From a virus, in IMG/VR virus record IMGVR_UViG_3300046009_004784, positions 1 through 23,826 of that record: a stretch of 23,826 nt of DNA, one strand, 5' to 3'. This document shows positions 1-6,034 of this stretch, piece by piece. Numbering within the stretch: the first letter of the stretch is position 1; every line of letters begins with the position of its first letter. Below the pieces are notes generated by a model. That model was not told the origin of the DNA, made no database searches, and worked only from the letters and a program-made list of their open reading frames with translations. The translations under genes and the position numbers were made by a program.

Positions 1-1
1 G

Positions 2-58
2 AATTATGTTCAAAACCTCGATTTTATGCGCTCTCTAAAGGTGTACAAAAAAAAATAA
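2..58 (+). CDS. possible C-terminal tail of an upstream gene (partial)
   Basis: An open frame enters from the left edge and ends at TAA 56-58, just before the promoter at 67. The 18 visible codons read NYVQNLDFMRSLKVYKKK, a basic tail that is plausible for a real protein end. Nothing identifies the protein. Another frame is also open through this short stretch, so this is only a suggestion based on position. Confidence 0.25.
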   Translation, partial: NYVQNLDFMRSLKVYKKK

Positions 59-66
59 AAAAAAGT

Positions 67-98
67 TTTGCAAATGGTTAAATAATGCCGTATATTTG
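67..98 (+). promoter_or_regulatory. Bacteroidota-type sigma-A promoter P1
   Basis: TTTG at 67-70 is followed by 20 bases and then TATATTTG at 91-98. This matches the -33 TTTG and -7 TAnnTTTG elements described for Bacteroidota housekeeping promoters. The start of transcription should fall a few bases after 98. It would give a short leader with GGAG at 132-135, seven bases before the ATG at 143. The whole unit is repeated at 352-383, which strengthens the call. Confidence 0.8.
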
Positions 99-142
99 TA
101 TCAACAAAATGACACAATAACAAACACACTCGGAGAAAGAAC

Positions 143-340
143 ATGAAAACAGTATTAACAACATTACTTGGTAGAACAAAAAAAGTTGTACTTGCTAAAG
201 AAACAAAATGGGGTATACATCCTTATTCATATTCTAATCATAAGCAAGCAGCAAAAAAAGTAGAAGAATTGAGAGCAATGGGCATTGAAGCTTGGTATAG
301 TGAATTTGATCACGTTAAATATGTTTATGTAAAACAGTAA
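143..340 (+). CDS. small early protein of unknown function (65 aa)
   Basis: A 65-residue basic protein that I cannot assign to a family. It has no membrane segment. It begins MKTVLTTLLGRTKK, and its middle, rich in Lys, Ala and Glu (about residues 33-45, KQAAKKVEELRAMG), looks helical. The pattern of an 'AAKKVEELRAMGIEAW' helix followed by a strand suggests a small alpha/beta fold. The start is supported by GGAG seven bases upstream and by promoter P1. It is the first gene after a strong-looking promoter, so an early host-interaction role is possible, but this is inference from position only. Confidence 0.75.
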   Translation: MKTVLTTLLGRTKKVVLAKETKWGIHPYSYSNHKQAAKKVEELRAMGIEAWYSEFDHVKYVYVKQ

Positions 341-351
341 TTAAAAAAACT

Positions 352-383
352 TTTGCAAATGGTTAAATAATATTATATTTTTG
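352..383 (+). promoter_or_regulatory. Bacteroidota-type sigma-A promoter P2 (copy of P1)
   Basis: TTTG at 352-355, 20 bases, then TATTTTTG at 376-383 fits TTTG...TAnnTTTG. The spacer begins with the same 15 bases as P1 (CAAATGGTTAAATAA). The downstream leader also ends in the same CGGAGAAAGAACATG start context as P1. It lies directly after the stop of the 143-340 gene and before the ATG at 410. Confidence 0.8.
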
Positions 384-409
384 AATCAACAAATAAACGG
401 AGAAAGAAC

Positions 410-547
410 ATGGAATCTTACGAAGACATCAAAAGACAAAGAGACTTCTACAAAAGTCAAGTTGCTAATTACGAAAACATTGTAGACTATGCCAAAATAG
501 TCATTGTCTTTGTTATTGGGCTTCTTACTTGTTGTATAGAATTTTAA
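410..547 (+). CDS. 45-aa small membrane protein
   Basis: A 45-codon gene whose start has GGAG at 399-402, seven bases upstream, in a leader nearly identical to that of the preceding gene. The first ~27 residues are charged (MESYEDIKRQRDFYK...). Residues ~28-43 (YAKIVIVFVIGLLTCC) form one hydrophobic segment. The layout suggests a single-pass protein with the charged part on one side and the C-terminus almost at the membrane face. No family is recognised. Its own promoter P2 suggests it is expressed on its own or strongly early. A superinfection or host-envelope role is possible but untested. Confidence 0.6.
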   Translation: MESYEDIKRQRDFYKSQVANYENIVDYAKIVIVFVIGLLTCCIEF

Positions 548-566
548 TCAATTAATGGAGCTTACT

Positions 567-773
567 ATGAATGAATGGCTTACGCCAAAAGAAGTCGCAG
601 AGTTGCTAAAAGTTTCACGAGTGTATGTTGACTATCTTATCAAAGGTAGGCTAAGAAAACTAAAGAACAGAACATACACAACACCGCCAGTATTTACAAA
701 TATTCAACAAACAGAATGCGCTAAGCGTTCACACTATTTAATACATTATCGAGAATTGGAGAAGTTGAGATGA
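567..773 (+). CDS. HTH DNA-binding protein (excisionase / HTH_17-like)
   Basis: A 68-residue protein beginning MNEWLTPKEVAELLKVSR. The pattern 'LTPKEVAELLKVSRVYVDYLIKGRL' is the winged-helix HTH of the MerR/excisionase (HTH_17) family, with the recognition helix around residues 16-26. Where these proteins normally have a short wing, about 30 residues (RTYTTPPVF...KRSHYLIH) intervene before a final 'YRELEKLR' helix, so the wing is enlarged. An in-frame ATG at 555 exists, but GGAG at 557-560 sits six bases before the ATG at 567, so 567 is the better start. It overlaps the ATPase gene at 770 by 4 bases. Likely an early regulator or recombination directionality-like factor. Confidence 0.75.
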   Translation: MNEWLTPKEVAELLKVSRVYVDYLIKGRLRKLKNRTYTTPPVFTNIQQTECAKRSHYLIHYRELEKLR

Positions 774-1666
774 TTAGAATTTACAGCCAAGTTGACGATC
801 TTGCATATCAAGGTCTTAACATCCTAATATATGGCGATCCCGGTATTGGTAAAACTACACTTGCAAACACCGCACCAAATCCACTTGTTTTGGATTTTGA
901 CAGAGGTTCACACAGAGCTTCGCATCGTCGAGGGAATGTAGTGCAATTTGATTCATGGATTGACATTATAAGTTCACAAAAAGAGCTCACAGAGCTTATT
1001 GCAAAGCATGATTCAATAGTAATCGACACCGCTGGCACTATGATTGAACTTATGCAAATGTACCTACAATCTTCACAGCCAGCACTTGCAAGAAACGGAA
1101 TTAAACTCTGGGGCGAAACAAAGAAGCTATTTGCGGAGTTCTTTGCGCCTTTGAAGTTAAGTGGTAAAAATGTAATCTTTATTGCTCATGCAAAAGAAAA
1201 AGAAGAAGGCGACTTCAGGATCAAGCGTCCACTTGTTCAGGGCGGTTCTTATGACTTGCTTATGCAATCATGTGACCTCGTTGGATATTATACAACAGTA
1301 AACAATCGTAGAATTCTTACTTTTGATTTGAGTGACACAGTAACCGCTAAAAATTGCGCAGGCATTGAACCAGTGCATATTCAAGAAGTTGATTCGATGG
1401 TCGGTACTCTTGAAAACATTATAAAACACACACAAGAAACGCTTGTAAAGCGATCAAAAGAGCAAGAAGAAGCAATTAGCCTTGTAAGTGAATGGATGCA
1501 AAAAGCAATGACTTCAAAGGATGCAAATAAGTTTATGCAAGAAATGGCAAAAGCTAACTTGCAAGCAAGCATTAAAAAATCTGTTTGGGCTGGCGTTCAG
1601 CAAACATTCAATAGCCGTGGATTGAATTACAATGCTGAGTCTAAATTATGGGAGGGCGTGCAATGA
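770..1666 (+). CDS. Sak4-like RecA-fold ATPase (AAA_24), candidate single-strand annealing/recombination protein
   Basis: A 298-residue P-loop ATPase. Walker A is GDPGIGKT at residues 22-29. 'LDFDRGSHR' follows at 41-49. Walker B is IVIDTAG at 83-89. A sensor-like 'VIFIAHAKE' lies at 135-143, and an 'FRIKRPLVQGGSYDLL' region follows at 149-164. This order is typical of the phage AAA_24 nucleotide-binding proteins, which include Sak4 recombinases: RecA-core proteins that anneal single strands with the help of an SSB. The C-terminal ~75 residues are helical and charged. GGAG at 758-761 is eight bases upstream. The RecB-family nuclease downstream and the SSB-like gene at 8962 make a recombination role plausible. 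The exact Sak4 assignment needs a profile search. Confidence 0.8.
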   Translation: MIRIYSQVDDLAYQGLNILIYGDPGIGKTTLANTAPNPLVLDFDRGSHRASHRRGNVVQFDSWIDIISSQKELTELIAKHDSIVIDTAGTMIELMQMYLQSSQPALARNGIKLWGETKKLFAEFFAPLKLSGKNVIFIAHAKEKEEGDFRIKRPLVQGGSYDLLMQSCDLVGYYTTVNNRRILTFDLSDTVTAKNCAGIEPVHIQEVDSMVGTLENIIKHTQETLVKRSKEQEEAISLVSEWMQKAMTSKDANKFMQEMAKANLQASIKKSVWAGVQQTFNSRGLNYNAESKLWEGVQ

Positions 1667-1944
1667 GTAACAAAGCAATTGAAGAAAGCATTATCTCTTA
1701 TTATGAAGATTTTTACGCAATACATGAATTACGTGAAAACTTTGATGGATATATTCAAGAAACTAAGAACCTTGAAATATGCGATCAAATAGAAGAAATA
1801 ATTTACACTGATTTGATTAAACAATGTAAGAGTGACGTTTTGCACTATATCATTGAAGATCTAGGCAATATGCTCGATTGGGATTATATTACAACGACAT
1901 TACAAGATGTGTACTTTGCGGAGCCGTCAAATGAAATGGAATAA
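1663..1944 (+). CDS. acidic early protein of unknown function (93 aa)
   Basis: The start at 1663 overlaps the stop of the ATPase gene (ATGA) and has GGAG at 1651-1654, eight bases upstream; an upstream in-frame start at 1648 precedes this signal and is less likely. The protein is strongly acidic and aromatic-rich (e.g. SYYEDFYAIHELRENFDGY at ~10-28) and probably all-helical. No family recognised. Such small acidic proteins between phage recombination genes can be DNA mimics or modulators, but nothing in the sequence proves this. Confidence 0.7.
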   Translation: MSNKAIEESIISYYEDFYAIHELRENFDGYIQETKNLEICDQIEEIIYTDLIKQCKSDVLHYIIEDLGNMLDWDYITTTLQDVYFAEPSNEME

Positions 1945-2176
1945 ACTTAAAGATCATGAAAAATTTCCTATAGGATTGTTGCTTATTAGATTCAAAGCTT
2001 TTCAAAACATTAGATTTCATTATGTTACAGGTCATATTGAATATAATGTTTTAGAAAAAAAATGGTTTTTATATTGCAATACTGAACATGAAGCTTTAAT
2101 GAGATTTGAATTTTTTATTGAGCATAATGCAGACTATATACTACTTGATAAGATTGCGGAGCCTTGCAATGATTAA
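1931..2176 (+). CDS. small early protein of unknown function (81 aa)
   Basis: Begins MKWNKLKDHEKFPIGLLL inside the last 14 bases of the previous gene. GGAG at 1920-1923 is seven bases before the ATG, which decides this start over the in-frame ATG at 1907. The sequence is rich in aromatic and charged residues and has alternating strand-like stretches (IRFHYVTGHIEYNVLEKKWFLY, ~28-49), suggesting a small beta-rich fold. No family recognised. It overlaps the nuclease gene by 8 bases, so it is likely translationally coupled to it. Confidence 0.7.
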   Translation: MKWNKLKDHEKFPIGLLLIRFKAFQNIRFHYVTGHIEYNVLEKKWFLYCNTEHEALMRFEFFIEHNADYILLDKIAEPCND

Positions 2177-2768
2177 AGTAAGCGCAACGAATCTCGAAGC
2201 ATATAGAAGATATATCAATGAAAAAATTACACTCGATCAATTAATCGACTCAATCTTAAGACGCTTCGAACCTAATGAAAAAATGATAAAAGGAACCAAG
2301 TTTCATGAGATGCTACAAAGCAAGAACCCAGAACCATATACTGAATATTTTACAAAAGATTGTATCACAGCTGCACGAAATTTTATGGACTATAGAAGCC
2401 CGCTTTTTGAAATAAAAGTACGCAAAACATACGAAACAAAACGAGGGCTTGTTTCACTGACTGGAATGGCGGATCAAATCGTTGGCAATAAGATCATTGA
2501 AATTAAAACAACGTATTCTCCTATTCAATATGAAACCTATGCAGATTCTTTGCAGTGGCGTGTGTACTGCGATGTGTTCCAAGCGCCAGAAGTACAATAC
2601 AATGTTTTTGAATTCAAAGATAGTCTTGCAACTGATTTTAAGAATTGCGCATTCTTCAATTTTTTTGCGCCCGCAAACAATCATGAAACGGTAAATAATT
2701 GGGTTTCAGATTACACAGATTTTTTATATTTAGTTGGATTGGAGAACGCTCTGGAGGTGCAGTTATGA
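2169..2768 (+). CDS. RecB-family PD-(D/E)XK nuclease
   Basis: A 199-residue protein with the ordered motifs of RecB-family nucleases: GTKFHE at 42-47 (the G-x-x-x-H motif), Asp102 in 'GMADQ', Glu111-Ile-Lys113 (the E-x-K core), and Q129-WRV-Y133 (the QxxxY motif). These residues bind Mg2+ and cut DNA. The conserved cysteines of an iron-sulfur cluster, as in Cas4 or AddB, are not present in the right arrangement, so it is a cluster-free version. The start at 2169 has GGAG at 2158-2161. A longer frame from 2106 would have a hydrophobic extension and no such signal. With the Sak4-like ATPase it could supply the exonuclease of a two-part recombination system. PDDEXK assignment is firm; biological role is inferred. 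Confidence 0.85.
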   Translation: MIKVSATNLEAYRRYINEKITLDQLIDSILRRFEPNEKMIKGTKFHEMLQSKNPEPYTEYFTKDCITAARNFMDYRSPLFEIKVRKTYETKRGLVSLTGMADQIVGNKIIEIKTTYSPIQYETYADSLQWRVYCDVFQAPEVQYNVFEFKDSLATDFKNCAFFNFFAPANNHETVNNWVSDYTDFLYLVGLENALEVQL

Positions 2769-2851
2769 ACATGACACGCCAAATGTTTAGAAGTCAATTT
2801 GCACAATGGTTATTATTCTGGAGGTGCGTATGCAAGCGATTCAATATTTAG
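2765..2851 (+). CDS. 28-codon micro-ORF, possibly a translational coupler
   Basis: ATG at 2765 overlaps the nuclease stop (ATGA) and has CTGGAGGTGC at 2751-2760, with GGAG eight bases upstream. The peptide MNMTRQMFRSQFAQWLLFWRC... is basic and hydrophobic and ends at TAG 2849-2851, past the next gene's start at 2830. The same CTGGAGGTGC occurs again at 2818-2827 before that next start, so the ribosome-binding site is duplicated. It may be a true micropeptide or only a bridge that carries ribosomes to the 2830 gene. Confidence 0.4.
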   Translation: MNMTRQMFRSQFAQWLLFWRCVCKRFNI

Positions 2852-3225
2852 AACTTCCAAGTTCATTCGATCCTAACGTTCCTATGAGTGTTCAACTTAG
2901 AAAAGAACGACTCAAACTGTTCCCTATCAAAAAAGTAGTTGAACCAGTAACGTGTAAACATCCTATCATAGCTGAAGCTTGCAAAAAGCTGAATATAACT
3001 TTTGATGAACTTGCTTTGATTAAAGCTTCTCGACATACTGGATGCAATCTTAATCTTTTTGCAATTGTATATTATTTTAGATCTCGAAATATTTGCAAAC
3101 TTTCATATTTGCAAAAGTATATATTTACACAAAGAGATATCTACAATTACAAAAGACATATACCGCAATTTATAGACAAAAAAAAATATATAGATTTATT
3201 TAATTATCTGGATGCAATGAAATGA
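2830..3225 (+). CDS. possible diverged DnaA domain IV-like protein (131 aa)
   Basis: A 131-residue protein. Residues 22-33 (QLRKERLKLFPI) resemble 'QIREERMKLFGI' at the start of the next gene. The C-terminal half (~50-125) is helical and shows the spacing of a DnaA domain IV: a first helix pair (ACKKLNITFDELALIKASRH), a long helix (NLFAIVYYFRSRNICKL), then 'YLQKYIFTQRDIYNYKRHI'. Here the usual DnaA signature around 'DHSTV' is replaced by 'TQRDIYNYK'. I therefore read it as a degenerate relative of its neighbour, which is inference and not a clear family match. GGAG at 2820-2823 supports 2830 over the in-frame ATG at 2806. It overlaps the next gene by 4 bases. Confidence 0.55.
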   Translation: MQAIQYLELPSSFDPNVPMSVQLRKERLKLFPIKKVVEPVTCKHPIIAEACKKLNITFDELALIKASRHTGCNLNLFAIVYYFRSRNICKLSYLQKYIFTQRDIYNYKRHIPQFIDKKKYIDLFNYLDAMK

Positions 3226-3662
3226 CACTAAGCGAGCAAATAAGAGAAGAACGAATGAAACTATTTGGAATTACCTATAAGCCAAAGCAAGACCGTGTAA
3301 TAGGTGAAACTCCTGACATCATGAAAAAATACATTAAAGCAAAGAAACAATTTGACAAAGATCCAGACTTTGCAATAAATAAAATTACTAATTGGCTAGC
3401 TCAAGAAAAAAAAGTGCTTGTTGAAGATATCTACTCGAATAAACGATATAGAAACTTAGCAGATGCAAGACATATCTTATTCTTTTTACTATATTTTACT
3501 TTGCCAGTTACACAATCATTCATAGGATTAAAATTCAATAAACATCCGTCAAGTGTAGTTCATTCAATCTTAAAAGTGAAGGACGTTTTTATCAATTCAC
3601 TTGATTTTCAAGCGTTTATTCAAGAATTTGAAAGTTTTTACTTTGATAGGGTGGCAAAATGA
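3222..3662 (+). CDS. stand-alone DnaA domain IV-like DNA-binding protein (146 aa)
   Basis: Residues ~51-130 align well by eye with the C-terminal DNA-binding domain of DnaA. 'VEDIYSNKRYRNLADARHILFFLL' (67-90) matches the 'V..L.S.RR.R....ARQ.AM.L' helix region. 'TQSFIGLKFNKHPSSVVHSILKVK' (97-120) matches the '..EIG..FGGRDHTTV.HA..KI' signature, with HPSSVVH at 108-114 in place of DHTTVLH. The AAA+ domain and the rest of DnaA are missing; the first ~50 residues are a short charged helix and linker. It should bind specific duplex DNA without hydrolysing ATP. Position directly before the primase-helicase and near an iteron block suggests a role in origin recognition or control of host DnaA. Overlaps both neighbours by 4 bases. 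Confidence 0.8.
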   Translation: MTLSEQIREERMKLFGITYKPKQDRVIGETPDIMKKYIKAKKQFDKDPDFAINKITNWLAQEKKVLVEDIYSNKRYRNLADARHILFFLLYFTLPVTQSFIGLKFNKHPSSVVHSILKVKDVFINSLDFQAFIQEFESFYFDRVAK

Positions 3663-5845
3663 ACATTTCAGTATTCAAAGCAGCTCTGGATACGAATCCA
3701 GAAGTAAATATCTCTTTCTACACCTTTCTAGGCTATGTGAAAGACGGCCGCTGGCAAGATGAAGTGCTGGCCGTTCGCCTTGGTAAAAAGGACAAGAAAA
3801 CAATGCCAGCCGTGACGCCATCTGGAACGTTTTCGAAAAGGCGGGCGGACTCTTTACAGCAGCATAGCAATATCCTTTGTGTAGATATCGACTTCAAAGA
3901 TAATGAAGACGCCGATATAGAAGCGCTTAAGAATGATCCATATACGTGGGCGGTTCACCGTTCTGTTGGTGGTCTTGGTTGGGTGGCATATTTCAAGATA
4001 GACGGCTCAAAACATCTTGAAGCATATCTCGGGCTTGAAAAATATCTTGCTGATTATTACAAAGTAATTGCAGATAAGTCTTGCAAAGATGTTTCACGAT
4101 TGAGAATAGTTTCATGGGATCCAGATTTATATCAAAAAGACCATGAACCAAAGCAATTTAAGCTGTACATTAAAGATAAAACACAAGAAATCGAACGCAA
4201 GCCAGTAATTGCTACAAATGAAGACTATAAACATATCATAAAACAGATTCAAGACAAGAAAATCGATCTTACTAACAATAGCCACCATGATTGGATTCAG
4301 ATTGGTTATTCTTTGGCAAATGGACTAGGAGAGCAAGGGCGCGAACTTTATCACGCTGTAAGCTCTATAAGCCCTAAATATGACGAATTGCAAACAGATG
4401 CGAAGTACAATTTGCTTATTAAGAACAAAAACGGCTCTGTAAGTCTTAATACGTTCTTTTATCTATGCTCACAAGCTGGAATTGAAACACAAACAGATAC
4501 AACACGCAAAATTATCAATCTTACACAACTTGCAAAGTCACGAGATAGCCAAAACGCAGAGCAAGCCAAGGCTTCAACTCTGAAACTACTTGAACAACAA
4601 GGGATTAAAGGCCCTGAAATCGTTGCAACTGTTGACAAAGCCTTTGATCTCGATATAAAGACAAAAAAAGCACAAAAAAGCTCTGGAGAAATAGAATCTA
4701 TTAAGTTAATGCTGAAAAGTTATGATCTAAGGTTCAATCTTGTTACGCAAAACATGGAAATCGACGGCCGTAACTTTACAGACCGTGAATTCAATAACAT
4801 TTTTATTCAGTTACGTGAGCAATTAGGTAACACCGTTCAATCGCAAATAGTTAATAGCATAATTGATAGCGATAATACGCAAAGCTTCAATCCTTTTACT
4901 GAATATTTGAAAGAATGCCGTGACATCAAAACAAGCGGCCATATTACAAGGCTATGCGAAGCGATTCAGTACAAAGAAAGCAAGTATATGACGCCCGCAA
5001 CGCTTGAAAACTATGTCAAAAAATGGCTTCTTGGAATCATTGCTTCAATGCACGGTACTCACTCTGTTACTATTTTAGTTCTTTGCGGCGGGCAAGGCAT
5101 AGGGAAAACGAATTTCTTTAGAAAGTTACTCCCTGAAAAGCTACGCAGCTACTATGCTGAATCTAAACTTGATCTTGGCAAAGATGATCTGATCTTGATG
5201 TGTAATAAGCTGATAATATGCGACGATGAGTTTGGTGGCAAGTCCAAAAAAGAAGAAAAACTACTCAAAGAGCTAAGTTCAAAGCAAATCTTTTCAGTTA
5301 GACCACCATATCAAAAAAGAAATATTGATATGCAACGCTATGCAGTTCTTTGCGGTACTTCTAATGATTCTCAACTACTTAACGACTTGACAGGCAATAG
5401 AAGGATCATTCCGATTGATATTACTGGAATTGATTGGGATTTGTATAATTCAATCGATAAAGACCTACTTTTTGCGGAGCTTTATAATGAATATATATCA
5501 TGTGGCAAAGAATGGCAGTTGAATTCTTTGGATATTTCCATCTTAAATGAACTCACATACGCAAATCGTTCCATTTGTATTGAAGAAGAATTACTGATTC
5601 AATATTTCAAAGAACCAGAAGCAAAATACTCCGAATGGCTAACAAATACCCAAATTTTGAACATTATTAGCCAAGATACTAACCAAAGACTAACATCTCA
5701 CAAATTAGGCCAAGTCCTTAAAAATTATGGATATAGAAAGGAATACAAATCCATAAATGGGAAAACTTCTGGCGTATGGTGGGTATGCAAACGCAATGAT
5801 CTTGAACCAACGTTTACTATTACAGATATTACAGATATTATGTAA
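3659..5845 (+). CDS. primase-helicase replication protein (BT4734-like PrimPol + PriCT_2 + VirE helicase)
   Basis: A 728-residue fusion. Residues 1-~165 resemble the BT4734/BF3469 N-terminal domain, a primase-polymerase-like fold: D76-I-D78 in 'CVDIDF', 'RSVGGLGWVAYF' at 101-112 and 'SRLRIVSWDPD' at 146-156 would be the metal and nucleotide-binding motifs. A PriCT_2-like helical domain follows at ~190-275 (HHDWIQIGYSLANGLGE). Residues ~400-640 are a VirE-type SF3-like helicase: Walker A GGQGIGKT (~477-484), Walker B LIICDDEF (~518-525), sensor GTSND and 'LTGNRRIIPI' at ~565-585. A small C-terminal wing domain (HKLGQVLKNYGY) may bind DNA. It is the likely replication initiator/primase, common in Bacteroidota phages. 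Its last codons (TITDITDIM) are formed by a tandem DNA repeat, TATTACAGA at 5818 and 5827. Confidence 0.88.
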   Translation: MNISVFKAALDTNPEVNISFYTFLGYVKDGRWQDEVLAVRLGKKDKKTMPAVTPSGTFSKRRADSLQQHSNILCVDIDFKDNEDADIEALKNDPYTWAVHRSVGGLGWVAYFKIDGSKHLEAYLGLEKYLADYYKVIADKSCKDVSRLRIVSWDPDLYQKDHEPKQFKLYIKDKTQEIERKPVIATNEDYKHIIKQIQDKKIDLTNNSHHDWIQIGYSLANGLGEQGRELYHAVSSISPKYDELQTDAKYNLLIKNKNGSVSLNTFFYLCSQAGIETQTDTTRKIINLTQLAKSRDSQNAEQAKASTLKLLEQQGIKGPEIVATVDKAFDLDIKTKKAQKSSGEIESIKLMLKSYDLRFNLVTQNMEIDGRNFTDREFNNIFIQLREQLGNTVQSQIVNSIIDSDNTQSFNPFTEYLKECRDIKTSGHITRLCEAIQYKESKYMTPATLENYVKKWLLGIIASMHGTHSVTILVLCGGQGIGKTNFFRKLLPEKLRSYYAESKLDLGKDDLILMCNKLIICDDEFGGKSKKEEKLLKELSSKQIFSVRPPYQKRNIDMQRYAVLCGTSNDSQLLNDLTGNRRIIPIDITGIDWDLYNSIDKDLLFAELYNEYISCGKEWQLNSLDISILNELTYANRSICIEEELLIQYFKEPEAKYSEWLTNTQILNIISQDTNQRLTSHKLGQVLKNYGYRKEYKSINGKTSGVWWVCKRNDLEPTFTITDITDIM

Positions 5846-5872
5846 TTTTTTGTAGTTCTATATATATATAAA

Positions 5873-5907
5873 ATGCGTGTGTGTATGTGTGTATGTATGT
5901 ATATATA
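5873..5907. repeat. alternating purine-pyrimidine tract (GT/AT microsatellite)
   Basis: Thirty-five bases alternate purine and pyrimidine without a break, made of TG/CG steps, then GTGTATGTGTGTATGTATGT and a TA run. Such tracts can adopt Z-DNA or unwind easily under negative supercoiling. A 61-codon reading frame runs through it (5877-6062) but is low in complexity and not treated as a gene. Confidence 0.75.
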
Positions 5908-5923
5908 AATATATGTTTAATAC

Positions 5924-5950
5924 CTATAATATCTATAATATCTATAATAG
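5924..5950 (+). repeat. three tandem 9-bp iterons, left cluster
   Basis: CTATAATAT (5924-5932), CTATAATAT (5933-5941) and CTATAATAG (5942-5950) follow each other without a gap. The same 8-base core returns three times at 6007-6034. Their even spacing on one face suggests a binding array for an initiator protein. Confidence 0.85.
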
Positions 5951-5990
5951 TTTGCGCAACTTATTGAAAATTAAGAACTTAACCTATTAC

Positions 5991-6008
5991 AGACTTTTGA
6001 AAAAGTCT
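5991..6008. repeat. perfect inverted repeat between the iteron clusters
   Basis: AGACTTTT (5991-5998), spacer GA, AAAAGTCT (6001-6008). After one mismatched pair, symmetry continues for three further pairs (5987-5989 with 6010-6012). It is not followed by a T-run and sits before a start codon, so it is not a good terminator; a binding site or cruciform is likelier. Confidence 0.8.
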
Positions 6009-6034
6009 ATAATAAACTATAATATCTATAATAA
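6007..6034 (+). repeat. three 9-bp iterons, right cluster
   Basis: CTATAATAA (6007-6015), CTATAATAT (6017-6025) and CTATAATAA (6026-6034). The first overlaps the right arm of the inverted repeat, and the last ends on the A of the helicase ATG. Protein bound here would cover the translation/transcription entry of the helicase gene, so the repeats could also regulate it. Confidence 0.85.

Larger units (their letters stand above)
5846..6033 (+). other. candidate replication origin (iteron block)
   Basis: This 188-base non-coding gap lies between the primase-helicase and the SF2 helicase in an otherwise almost gapless operon. In order it holds (TA)5 from ~5860, an uninterrupted alternating purine-pyrimidine run at 5873-5907, three tandem CTATAATA repeats (5924-5950), an inverted repeat TTAAG-aa-CTTAA (5971-5982), a perfect inverted repeat AGACTTTT-ga-AAAAGTCT (5991-6008), and three further CTATAATA repeats (6007-6034). 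The last repeat touches the ATG of the helicase. TATTACAGA from the end of the primase gene recurs at 5985-5993. Iterons, palindrome and an AT-rich easily melted stretch are the usual parts of an origin. Origin function is inference. Confidence 0.6.

Noticed and set aside
67-383. CRISPR-like or attachment-site reading of the repeat at 67 and 352
   Set aside because: Only two copies, each placed before a gene and matching promoter boxes; no integrase or spacer structure.
2169-2768. Cas4 or CRISPR-associated function for the RecB-family nuclease
   Set aside because: No four-cysteine iron-sulfur cluster and no CRISPR repeats or cas genes in the window.
5991-6008. Terminator after the primase-helicase gene
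   Set aside because: The hairpin arms are AT-rich, no T-run follows and it lies too close to the next start; treated as part of the origin-like block.
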